Program-made: the position numbers and the translations under genes
Notes under the pieces: model-generated
Told to the model about the DNA's origin: nothing
Databases searched by the model: none
What the model saw: the letters and a program-made list of their open reading frames with translations, nothing else
NCBI RefSeq assembly: GCF_041749095.1
Contig: NZ_JBGTCA010000270.1
Location: 1 to 13,497 of the forward strand
Source: Aquiflexum sp041749095
Lineage (GTDB): Bacteria > Bacteroidota > Bacteroidia > Cytophagales > Cyclobacteriaceae
DNA length: 13,497 nt
Direction of reading: 5' to 3'
Shown here: one piece after another, positions 7,127 to 13,497 of the stretch
Layout: each line of letters starts with the position of its first letter
How positions within the stretch are numbered: position 1 is the stretch's first letter

Positions 7127-7594
7127 ATGGCCCTTAACGAAACCCTTTTTGAAGAGGTAAAGAAAATTTTCACTGCATACCTGGAAAACAAAAAGCTGAG
7201 AAAAACACCGGAGCGATATGCCATTTTGGAAGAGATTTATGGCAGGTCAGGGCATTTTGATGTTGAATCCCTGTATATCAGTATGAAAAACAAAAATTAC
7301 AGGGTTAGCCGGGCAACAGTGTACAATACGCTGGATCTATTGGTAGAATGTGACCTTGTGACCAAACATCAGTTTGGACAGAATCTCGCTCAATTCGAAA
7401 AATCGTATGGGTACAAGCAGCATGACCATTTGATCTGTGTAGAATGTAACCAAGTGAAAGAATTTTGTGATCCGAGAATACAGAATATCCAGAATACAGT
7501 GGGAGAAATCCTCGAATTCAAAGTAATGCACCATTCCTTAATTCTTTACGGAAGCTGTCAAATTATGAACTGCGAAAACAGACCTAAAATATGA
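7127..7594 (+). CDS. Fur-family metal-dependent transcriptional regulator
   Basis: Winged-helix repressor of the Fur superfamily, 155 residues. The DNA-binding half (about 20-85) has LRKTPERYAILEEI, then GHFDVESLY and the recognition helix VSRATVYNTLDLL. The dimerisation/metal half has QHDHLICVEC (His99, Asp100, His101, Cys104, Cys107), Cys114 and a C-terminal Cys144...Cys149 pair, i.e. a structural zinc site plus a regulatory site. The second cysteine pair is spaced CX4C, whereas CXXC is common. Whether it senses iron, zinc, manganese or peroxide (Fur, Zur, Mur or PerR type) cannot be decided from sequence alone. Its stop overlaps the next start (ATGA, 7591-7594), so it is co-translated with the STAS protein. 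An inverted repeat at its promoter suggests autoregulation. Confidence 0.9.
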   Translation: MALNETLFEEVKKIFTAYLENKKLRKTPERYAILEEIYGRSGHFDVESLYISMKNKNYRVSRATVYNTLDLLVECDLVTKHQFGQNLAQFEKSYGYKQHDHLICVECNQVKEFCDPRIQNIQNTVGEILEFKVMHHSLILYGSCQIMNCENRPKI

Positions 7595-7935
7595 AATTAA
7601 AATACAGAATTAAAAAAGAAGCAAAGGCTCATTTTTTATACTTGACCGGGGATTTGATAGGCGATGATATCGGTCCAAAATTAGTTGAATTTGTATCTGA
7701 TGCTGTCAATGATAAAGTTATGGTTTTTGTGGTGGATCTTTCAAAGGTAAGGTATATCAGTTCGAGCGGGATAGGTCTTTTGATTACCATGCTGACCAAA
7801 ATGAGGAATGCGGGAGGCGATGTGTACCTGACTACCCCTTCAGAACATGTCAAAAAGCTTTTGATCATCACCAAGCTCAATAATATTTTTACAGTTTTCC
7901 CTACCATGGAAGAAGCAATGAAAGGATTGGCCTGA
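7591..7935 (+). CDS. STAS-domain protein (anti-sigma factor antagonist type)
   Basis: A 114-residue single-domain protein covering the STAS fold (SpoIIAA/RsbV type). The core motif DLSKVRYISSSGIGLL holds three serines (57-59) before Gly60. Ser58 aligns with the phosphorylated Ser58 of SpoIIAA, while the usual Asp before it is Ser57 here. In known systems such proteins switch partners with an anti-sigma kinase when dephosphorylated. No kinase, phosphatase or sigma factor gene is adjacent, so the partner is unknown. The ATG overlaps the fur stop (ATGA), implying a shared transcript and coupled translation. The start is well placed, since little of the fold would precede it. Confidence 0.88.
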   Translation: MKLKYRIKKEAKAHFLYLTGDLIGDDIGPKLVEFVSDAVNDKVMVFVVDLSKVRYISSSGIGLLITMLTKMRNAGGDVYLTTPSEHVKKLLIITKLNNIFTVFPTMEEAMKGLA

Positions 7936-7949
7936 AAACCAAAAAAAAT

Positions 7950-8047
7950 TACCTCAATTATTATTTTGCCGAGGTACAGTTTTGATTTATAAAATAGCAG
8001 GTTCTTTGATGGGATTATTTTATTGCAAAGAATAAATCCCTTGTTTT
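7950..8047 (+). promoter_or_regulatory. Two hairpins in the STAS-purA spacer (possible terminator or purA leader)
   Basis: In the 187-base spacer, TACCTC (7950-7955) pairs with GAGGTA (7971-7976) around a 15-base loop. Further on, GGGATT (8011-8016) pairs with AATCCC (8035-8040), helped by an inner TATT/AATA pair, and TTGTTTTT follows. The second looks like a weak intrinsic terminator for fur-STAS. Both could instead be part of a purA 5' leader. I found no full TTTG-N19-TAnnTTTG promoter in this spacer. Confidence 0.35.
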
Positions 8048-8122
8048 TCTTGCAATTCATTATCCTTATTCCAAATTTCACGCCTCAAAAAGACTTTAAT
8101 TTAAGAGTTGATTTTACAGGAA

Positions 8123-9394
8123 ATGAAAATGGATATTTTATTAGGCCTACAATGGGGCGATGAAGGTAAAGGTAAAGTGGTGGATGTTTTGGCACCACAA
8201 TACGATGTGGTAGCCAGATTTCAGGGTGGACCCAATGCTGGGCATACTTTGGAATTTGATGGCATTAAGCATGTACTGCATCAGATACCTTCAGGTATTT
8301 TTAGGGAAAACATTCTCAATATCATCGGTAATGGTGTTGTACTTGATCCCGTGATTTTGAGAAAGGAAATCGAAGGCTTGCGGAAGTTTAACATCTCCTT
8401 TAAGAAAAACCTATTTGTTTCCAAAAAAGCAACAATCATTATCCCGACCCATAAGCTTTTGGATGCCGCTTATGAAAAATCAAAAGGTGATAAAAAAATC
8501 GGCTCTACATTGAAGGGTATTGGCCCAACCTATCAGGATAAAATAGGAAGAGTTGCTTTGAGGGTCGGGGATATATTGGCTCCTGATTTTGAGGATAGAT
8601 ACAATGTCTTGGTGGAAAAGCATAAAACCATTCTATCTTTCTATGAATTTGATTTGATACAATTACCTGAATTGGAAAAAACCTTTTTTGAGGCAGTTGA
8701 ATTTTTCAGAACCTTAAATCTGGTAGACAGTGAGTATGAAGTGAATGGCTACTTGGATACCGGAAAAAAAGTTCTTGCTGAAGGTGCACAGGGTTCATTG
8801 TTGGATATTGATTTTGGAAGCTATCCTTTTGTGACTTCCAGCAATACTATGGCTGCAGGGGCCTGTACAGGTCTGGGAGTAGCACCGTCTAAAATCGGCG
8901 AGGTTTTTGGGATTTTCAAAGCATATTGTACCAGGGTAGGAAGTGGGCCTTTTCCAACAGAGCTATTCGACGAGGACGGAGAAGCCATGAGAAAAGAAGG
9001 CAACGAATTTGGTTCGACCACCGGCAGACCCAGAAGGTGTGGTTGGATAGATTTGCCGGCACTGAAATATTCGATCATGATCAATGGCGTGACACAATTG
9101 TTTATGATGAAGTCAGATGTGCTCAATATTTTCGAAGAAATAAAAATCTGTACCCATTACGAATTGCCAAATGGTACCAAGGTGGACAGACTTACCTATG
9201 AATTGAATACCCAAGATGCCAAACCTATCTATAAAACTGTCCGCGGTTGGCACACCTCATTGGCTGAAGCCAGTGACTATGATAAATTTCCAGTTGAACT
9301 GAGGAATTATGTCAGTCTATTGGAAGATGAACTTGGAGTACCTATTAAAATGGTCTCGGTCGGTCCTGATAGAAAACAAACTATTTTAAGATAA
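8123..9394 (+). CDS. purA: Adenylosuccinate synthetase
   Basis: Joins IMP and aspartate using GTP to form adenylosuccinate, the first committed step to AMP, in the cytoplasm. The product is 423 residues from this start, normal for the family. Visible motifs are the GTP/catalytic loop GDEGKGK (12-18, Asp13), QGGPNAGHT (His41, the catalytic His), GSTLKGIGPTYQDKIGR, EGAQGSLLDIDFGSYPF, GSGPFPTEL, TTGRPRRCGW (299-308, IMP/Asp-binding Arg) and KSDVL. Three starts are possible: TTG 8108, ATG 8123 and ATG 8129. The N-terminus MKMDILLGLQW agrees with the MKVDVLLGLQW form common in Bacteroidota, so 8123 is preferred; ATG 8129 has a better spaced AGGA. PurA is inhibited by (p)ppGpp in E. coli, notable given rel nearby. 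Confidence 0.96.
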   Translation: MKMDILLGLQWGDEGKGKVVDVLAPQYDVVARFQGGPNAGHTLEFDGIKHVLHQIPSGIFRENILNIIGNGVVLDPVILRKEIEGLRKFNISFKKNLFVSKKATIIIPTHKLLDAAYEKSKGDKKIGSTLKGIGPTYQDKIGRVALRVGDILAPDFEDRYNVLVEKHKTILSFYEFDLIQLPELEKTFFEAVEFFRTLNLVDSEYEVNGYLDTGKKVLAEGAQGSLLDIDFGSYPFVTSSNTMAAGACTGLGVAPSKIGEVFGIFKAYCTRVGSGPFPTELFDEDGEAMRKEGNEFGSTTGRPRRCGWIDLPALKYSIMINGVTQLFMMKSDVLNIFEEIKICTHYELPNGTKVDRLTYELNTQDAKPIYKTVRGWHTSLAEASDYDKFPVELRNYVSLLEDELGVPIKMVSVGPDRKQTILR

Positions 9395-9401
9395 TAAGAT
9401 T

Positions 9402-9429
9402 AAGACCTCCTAATTGGAGGCTTTTTTTT
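9402..9429 (+). terminator. Rho-independent terminator after purA
   Basis: CCTCC (9406-9410) and GGAGG (9416-9420) form a 5-bp GC-rich stem with loop TAATT. The flanking AAG/CTT can extend it past a bulged A. Eight T follow (9422-9429). It starts just after the purA stop. Confidence 0.88.
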
Positions 9430-9550
9430 GTTTTGAAACCATAAATTTGGATTTTAAATTGTCGCCCAAGCAATTCATCATTTTTTTTATTTACTTAAAT
9501 TCATAATTTACGCTTTCGATTTTAATTATAAAGGGAGAGAAGTAATAACA

Positions 9551-11908
9551 GTGGACAAAGGGATAAGTAATTGGATTTGGAAGATCTGCATTATTATGAT
9601 GCTGTATTTTCCATTTTTTAATTTTACAGATTCTAATGCCCAGGTTGGATTCCCCTATTGTGAAGATTTTCAGGACAGTTCAACCCAAAGCGCAACGGTA
9701 TTTGGTGGGAGTGCCAGATTAGTGAGTGGAGTATTGAGATTGACTGATGCCCAGCTAGAGCAGAATGGATATATTTATATTGACATACCTTTTCCTTCCG
9801 CATTTGGTATCAAGACATCATTTGAGTTTTTTGTTTATGGAGGAAATGGGGCCGATGGACTTACGGTATTTTTGTTTGATGCAACCATCCCCAATTTCAG
9901 ACCAGGCGGGTTTGGAGGATCTCTTGGATATGCCCAAAGAGGTCAAACTTCGGGTTTAACCGGTGCATACCTTGGAATAGGACTTGATTCCTTTGGGAAC
10001 TTTGGTATTTCAGGCGAAGGAAAAATCGGCGGATTTTTTGGAGGAGGCACTACTCTTTATCCAAATAGCATCGTGGTTAGAGGTGCCGGTACCGGCTTAA
10101 CGGGCTATCAGTTTGTTACCGGTAAATGGACAAACAATGAAGGGGAATTTGGTCTTCCTGCCGCAGATAGATTTCCACTTGAATCTGGAGGTGTCGGTTC
10201 TGCGAGGGTGACAGATCCTAATATTCCCGGTTATAGAAAATTATTTGTTGATTTGGAGCCTCACCCCGGGGGTGTTGGATATTCTATTTCTGTAGATCTA
10301 ATGGTTACCACCACTCCCGGAAATCCGAGAATGGTAAAAGTATTTGATGAAACGGATTATATTTTTGAGGCACCTGAGAATTTAAAAATAGGCTTCGCTG
10401 CATCCACAGGTGGGCTGACTAATATACATGAAATCAGAAATTTACAGGTAGAAGTTTCCGATCAGGACAGGCTGGAAAATCCTACAGGAACGGATATTGA
10501 TGACAAGGCTTCCTGTGAAGGGCAGGAAAACACCTATGAAATTACCCGGGAAGAAATAACGCTCCCTAATGAGGGGTCTTCTATTAGATGTCTGCAATTG
10601 TATGGATCATTGGATGAGATAGAAGCTGAAGCAGATGATATTTGTTCCCAAGGTAGGTGTAGGCCCGAAAACAGGGAAATGGTTTTGCCGCAGGGTACTT
10701 TTAGGGCAGCTGATGAAGGTGGTAGCTTTACCTTTTTTCCAAATTTTGGATTTGTAGATGAGACAGTCGAAATATACTATACTGTCACAGATAATTATGG
10801 CAAAACTTCTTCAGGAAATTTTATCCGCCTTTTGATTCAGGAATCCCCCGAACCGGTTAATATTACCGGACAGGGTTTAGATGAAGAGGAAAACGAAATC
10901 AGACTTTGTGAAGGTGACGGGATTTTACTCAGTGCTGTCGGGGAAGAAGTCTATGTAAGATTTGAATGGTTCCGTGATGGTGTATTGATCCCGGATTCTG
11001 ATTACTCGGAATATTTTGCTGATCAAGCAGGAGAATATACAGTTACAGCATACAATTCAAAAAGTTGTCCTACAGAATCGGCGGAATTCAAACTTATCAA
11101 TCCTGTCTTTCCAAATCTGAATATTGAAAACCCCGTGGTGGGCTGTACTCCCGGGATGACCTTGGATGTAAGGGAATTTATTGCTGACTATAATGATGAT
11201 GATTTTGATTACAGGTTGGAAACTCCCCAAGGTCAATTTTTGGTCAATGATGAGATGTCCTCAGTAGGTCTTTCAGGACCTTATGAAATTAGTATAAAAC
11301 ACAAAGACCTTGAATGTTGGTCTGACCCTGTTGTTTTTGACCTGATTATTGTTTTGGAGCCTTTGAATTCAAGGTTTGAGTATGAAGTGGATGGAACAGG
11401 TATCACCGGAGATGAAGGAGGCGGAATATTTATCGATGACCCTATCAGGTTCAATGACCTTTCCACAGGTGGTGCGATTGCTTGGAATTGGGACTTTGGT
11501 GATGGGAATACGAGCAATGAACAATCTCCTGTACATGTTTTTGGAAAAAAGGGAAACTTTCTGATCAAATTGACAATCACCAATCAGTTTGGATGTGAAG
11601 ATACTTTCGAAATGGAACTTCCCTTGACCCGGTCTTTCAGGGTAATGTTTCCAACAGGTTTTACCCCTACATTGTCTGAAAATCAATTTTTCAGACCAAA
11701 AACAAAGGGAATTGTAAAAATGGAGATGTTGATTTTCAATCTCTGGGGCAATATGCTTTTCAGAACGGATGACATCAATACAGAAGGATGGGACGGTAGA
11801 GTCAACGGGGAACTAATGCCTTCCGGCAATTATGTTTACAGGATCAATATGGAGTCTATTGATGGTGATAAGATTGAGGAAAACGGAAAATTTATATTGA
11901 TCAGGTGA
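9551..11908 (+). CDS. Secreted L-type lectin-like/PKD protein with a CHU_C (T9SS type B) C-terminus
   Basis: A 785-residue exported protein starting at GTG; no in-frame ATG lies close upstream and a signal peptide follows (hydrophobic 10-26, likely cleavage at SNA/Q, 30/31). Residues about 33-300 resemble bacterial L-type lectins: GADGLTVFLFD (100-110), GIGLDSFGNF (142-151), whose Asp and Asn suit metal binding, and GLTNIHEIRNLQV near the end. An Ig-like stretch around 450-520 has the pattern EWFRDGVLI...AGEYTVTA. A PKD domain carries WDFGDG (647-652). The tail from about 699 (MFPTGFTP..., LIFNLWGN, WDGRVNGELMPSGNYVYRI) is a gliding-motility-type CHU_C domain, a sorting signal for type IX secretion. 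A carbohydrate-binding surface protein is likely; no enzyme motif was seen. TAAATTTG at 9442-9449 is a possible -7 box. The PorP-like gene follows after one base. Confidence 0.9.
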   Translation: MDKGISNWIWKICIIMMLYFPFFNFTDSNAQVGFPYCEDFQDSSTQSATVFGGSARLVSGVLRLTDAQLEQNGYIYIDIPFPSAFGIKTSFEFFVYGGNGADGLTVFLFDATIPNFRPGGFGGSLGYAQRGQTSGLTGAYLGIGLDSFGNFGISGEGKIGGFFGGGTTLYPNSIVVRGAGTGLTGYQFVTGKWTNNEGEFGLPAADRFPLESGGVGSARVTDPNIPGYRKLFVDLEPHPGGVGYSISVDLMVTTTPGNPRMVKVFDETDYIFEAPENLKIGFAASTGGLTNIHEIRNLQVEVSDQDRLENPTGTDIDDKASCEGQENTYEITREEITLPNEGSSIRCLQLYGSLDEIEAEADDICSQGRCRPENREMVLPQGTFRAADEGGSFTFFPNFGFVDETVEIYYTVTDNYGKTSSGNFIRLLIQESPEPVNITGQGLDEEENEIRLCEGDGILLSAVGEEVYVRFEWFRDGVLIPDSDYSEYFADQAGEYTVTAYNSKSCPTESAEFKLINPVFPNLNIENPVVGCTPGMTLDVREFIADYNDDDFDYRLETPQGQFLVNDEMSSVGLSGPYEISIKHKDLECWSDPVVFDLIIVLEPLNSRFEYEVDGTGITGDEGGGIFIDDPIRFNDLSTGGAIAWNWDFGDGNTSNEQSPVHVFGKKGNFLIKLTITNQFGCEDTFEMELPLTRSFRVMFPTGFTPTLSENQFFRPKTKGIVKMEMLIFNLWGNMLFRTDDINTEGWDGRVNGELMPSGNYVYRINMESIDGDKIEENGKFILIR

Positions 11909-11909
11909 T

Positions 11910-12932
11910 ATGAAGAAGGTGATATTAATGGTGAATTTGCTATTAGTGTTCGGATTTTCCCGGGCGCAGGATGTTCAGTTTTCACAATTTTACGCCTCAC
12001 CCTTATACCTAAATCCTGCATTCGCCGGAAGTTCTGAAATGACAAGACTGGGTATAAATTTCAGAAATCAGTGGCCAGCTTTGGATCACACTTTTGTTAC
12101 ATTTTCAGCTTATGCCGACCATTTTATTGAGGAAAAAAATTCAGGAGTTGGTATCATAATTAATGGAAGCCGGGAGAACTTGGGTAATTTGCAAAACACA
12201 GAAGTAGGCCTGGTATATTCCTATAGAGTAAGATTGGGGGAATCAGGATATTTGCATATGGGTGTTCAGGGAAGTTGGGCGACAAGGTCAGCGAGTTTTG
12301 ATGAAGTGGTACTCAGCACCCAATTGGATATCAATCGAGGAATTGTAACTCCCGGGGGAAATGGAGGAGCAATTCCTGACGATAGACAGCGGAGTTTTAC
12401 TGATTTTCATTCTGGGATGCTTTATTATAATAATAGGTTTTGGTTTGGCGTTTCAGGGCATCACCTTACTCGGCCCAATATTTCCTATTTGGAATTTGAC
12501 AGGGATAGACTCCCAATCAGATATTCGGCACACGGAGGCGTAAAATTTGACTTGGCCCCAGGTGGCATCAATGATTATTTCAACAATACCCAACAGGAAC
12601 GGACTTTCTCATTGGCATTCAATTACAAAAGGCAAGGGTTCTATGATCAGTTGGATTTTGGAATGGAGCTGTATTTCGAACCTGTGATTTTTGGGCTTTG
12701 GTATAGGGGATTTCCTACCAGGATTGGTTTGCCAAACAATGAAGCATTGATAGGATTGATCGGGTTTTCTCTGCAAAATGGAATTGACCTTGGTTACAGC
12801 TATGATTTCACCCTTTCCCAGTTGGGTTGGAGAAACTCCGGGGGAGCTCATGAAGTATCTATGAGGTATTCATTTGTTGATCAATTCCTGAAAAGGAATT
12901 CCCGTCAACGAATGCCAACATTTAAATATTAA
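11910..12932 (+). CDS. PorP/SprF family type IX secretion outer-membrane protein
   Basis: A 340-residue protein with a short signal peptide (MKKVILMVNLLLVFGFSRAQ, cleavage near 19-20) followed at once by the family signature QDVQFSQFYASPLYLNPAFAG. The rest alternates aromatic and polar residues with repeated glycine turns, as in a beta-barrel, ending in an aromatic residue pattern (FKY). PorP/SprF proteins sit in the outer membrane and are needed for export or anchoring of particular type B cargo, often encoded beside them. Its ATG lies one base after the TGA of the lectin/CHU_C gene, so the two are almost certainly one operon and probably partners. No convincing terminator follows, only a T-rich tract near 12953. 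Confidence 0.93.
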   Translation: MKKVILMVNLLLVFGFSRAQDVQFSQFYASPLYLNPAFAGSSEMTRLGINFRNQWPALDHTFVTFSAYADHFIEEKNSGVGIIINGSRENLGNLQNTEVGLVYSYRVRLGESGYLHMGVQGSWATRSASFDEVVLSTQLDINRGIVTPGGNGGAIPDDRQRSFTDFHSGMLYYNNRFWFGVSGHHLTRPNISYLEFDRDRLPIRYSAHGGVKFDLAPGGINDYFNNTQQERTFSLAFNYKRQGFYDQLDFGMELYFEPVIFGLWYRGFPTRIGLPNNEALIGLIGFSLQNGIDLGYSYDFTLSQLGWRNSGGAHEVSMRYSFVDQFLKRNSRQRMPTFKY

Positions 12933-13014
12933 AAAGTATCTAGGCCAGTCTTATTTTTTTCTCCTTGAAAATCAGCGTACTTTATCTTTTTGTTAAATTA
13001 TTATTAAATCTGCT

Positions 13015-13045
13015 TTTGCAAATGAGAAAAAGTGTTGCACCTTTG
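13015..13045 (+). promoter_or_regulatory. rRNA operon promoter P1
   Basis: TTTG (13015-13018), a 19-base spacer, then CACCTTTG (13038-13045). Only the first base of the -7 box departs from TAnnTTTG. The region upstream is A/T-rich (12973-13012), as for an UP element. The start of transcription is expected near 13052. Confidence 0.75.
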
Positions 13046-13102
13046 CAATCCCAAACGACGGGCACCTAAATCAAAATCCCCCAATTTATTCGGATTGATA
13101 GA

Positions 13103-13149
13103 TTCAAAAACAGAAAATAAAAAGTAAATTTTAAAAATCTGTTTTTGAA
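13103..13149. repeat. 12-bp inverted repeat over the P2 -33 region
   Basis: TTCAAAAACAGA (13103-13114) and its exact complement TCTGTTTTTGAA (13138-13149) flank a 23-base, almost pure A/T spacer. The right arm contains the P2 -33 TTTG (13144-13147). It could be a protein-binding site or a hairpin in the P1 transcript. It lacks the T-tail of a terminator. Confidence 0.6.
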
Positions 13150-13174
13150 AGAATAAAATTTTGAATTACCTTTG
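13144..13174 (+). promoter_or_regulatory. rRNA operon promoter P2
   Basis: TTTG (13144-13147), a 19-base spacer, then TACCTTTG (13167-13174): a full match to the Bacteroidota consensus. Transcription should start near 13181, giving a leader of about 235 bases before 16S. Confidence 0.82.
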
Positions 13175-13206
13175 CAGTCCTGTTTAAAAAAGCGGGCACC
13201 TAAAAT

Positions 13207-13226
13207 CAGCTGAAAAAGTTCAGTTG
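13207..13226 (+). other. Leader RNA hairpin
   Basis: CAGCTGAA pairs with TTCAGTTG (one G-U) around the tetraloop AAAG. It lies just after the second GGGCACCTAAA motif and would form in transcripts from both promoters. It may take part in rRNA processing or antitermination (inferred). Confidence 0.5.
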
Positions 13227-13283
13227 GGACAGATTAAAGAAACGGCAACGGCCGTCACTGACGTGGGAAAGACCAGGTCAAAA

Positions 13284-13299
13284 GTTCATTGAAATGTTG
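13284..13299 (+). promoter_or_regulatory. boxA-like antitermination site
   Basis: GTTCATTGAAATGTTG resembles the GTTCTTTGACATATTG element that I recall from Bacteroidota rRNA leaders and regard as a boxA-type NusB/S10 site. The match is by eye and one or more core bases differ, so this is a tentative call. Confidence 0.4.
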
Positions 13300-13357
13300 A
13301 AGACAAAACGAATGAGAATCTGTTCTGATCTGTAAAGAGAAAGTTCGGAGGATAATA

Positions 13358-13393
13358 ATGGAAAATAAACGGGGCAGGAAACATGCCACCTGA
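13358..13393 (+). CDS. Very short open frame with strong ribosome site in the rRNA leader (doubtful)
   Basis: CGGAGGA stands six bases before ATG 13358, and the frame encodes MENKRGRKHAT before TGA. The peptide has four basic residues plus a His out of eleven. The combination could be chance, a leader peptide, or GGAGG serving to pair with the 16S 3' end in the precursor. It has no known relative that I recognise. Translation of an rRNA leader is not usual, so confidence is low. Confidence 0.15.
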   Translation: MENKRGRKHAT

Positions 13394-13404
13394 AAAACGG
13401 TGGC
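13385..13404 (+). other. Hairpin directly before the 16S 5' end
   Basis: GCCACC (13385-13390) and GGTGGC (13399-13404) form a 6-bp GC-rich stem around TGAAAAAC, ending 12 bases before 16S position 1. Such a stem may guide 5' processing of the precursor. Confidence 0.55.
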
Positions 13405-13416
13405 GAAACAAACTAT

Positions 13417-13497
<81 letters not shown>

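Larger units (their letters stand above)
13060..13204 (+). repeat. Direct repeat GGGCACCTAAA after each rRNA promoter
   Basis: GGGCACCTAAA occurs at 13060-13070 and again at 13194-13204. Each copy lies shortly after a promoter (14 and 19 bases past the -7 box), and each GGG can pair with a C-rich stretch just upstream (CCC at P1, CCTG with CGGG at P2). This places the same small hairpin plus ACCTAAA near the 5' end of both transcripts. Confidence 0.6.
12933..13416 (+). other. Spacer and 5' leader of the rRNA operon
   Basis: This 484-base stretch contains no ordinary protein gene. It holds an AT-rich upstream region (12950-13014), two tandem promoters, the 11-base motif repeated after each promoter, an inverted repeat between them, and a leader of about 235 bases from the second promoter to 16S. 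The leader contains hairpins, a boxA-like site and one very short open frame. The parts are listed separately. Confidence 0.85.

Noticed and set aside
7629..8081. 150-residue minus-strand frame over the STAS gene and spacer
   Set aside because: It is antisense to a clear STAS domain and its residues show no family pattern.
8108..8122. TTG start for purA, five codons upstream
   Set aside because: ATG 8123 gives the N-terminus usual in Bacteroidota, while the added MILQE has no family support.

Overview
The window looks like chromosomal DNA from a Bacteroidota bacterium, most likely order Cytophagales and plausibly Cyclobacteriaceae (the family is inferred). The evidence is a type IX secretion pair (a cargo-like protein with a CHU_C/type B C-terminus beside a PorP/SprF homologue), Bacteroidota-type promoters (TTTG, 19 bases, TAnnTTTG), AT-rich spacers, few Shine-Dalgarno sites, and a 16S rRNA 5' end of the form GATGAACGCTAGCGGCAGGC.

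Left part (1-1166): the last codons of a probable lpxB on the + strand, a short spacer with ACATAG repeats, and a minus-strand lipoprotein gene of YD-repeat-like character. That gene is split by one in-frame TAA (593-595).

Minus-strand proteostasis block (1131-4744): read 5'->3' on the minus strand, it holds a promoter, tRNA-Leu(UAG), a structured spacer, tig (trigger factor, TTG start), a terminator, then clpP and clpX overlapping by one base (TAATG), and a strong palindromic terminator. Trigger factor receives nascent chains; ClpX unfolds substrates and feeds them to ClpP.

Plus-strand block (4833-9429): a long bifunctional Rel/SpoT-type (p)ppGpp enzyme; a Fur-family metalloregulator whose start lies behind an inverted repeat abutting a -7 box; a single-domain STAS protein overlapping fur by ATGA; and purA, closed by a terminator. 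Rel, PurA and the downstream rRNA operon are all tied to the stringent response in well-studied bacteria, although nothing in the sequence proves co-regulation.

Right part (9551-12932): a 785-residue secreted protein (signal peptide, L-type lectin-like domain, Ig-like region, PKD, CHU_C terminus), followed one base later by a PorP/SprF outer-membrane protein. This is a typical cargo-like/PorP pair.

rRNA operon start (12933-13497): two tandem promoters of identical geometry, each followed by the same 11-base motif; an inverted repeat over the second promoter; a hairpin- and boxA-containing leader; and the first 81 bases of 16S rRNA. No CRISPR array, insertion sequence or prophage is visible. 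Most of the window is ordinary housekeeping DNA; the most unusual parts are the stop-interrupted lipoprotein gene and the rRNA promoter/leader architecture.
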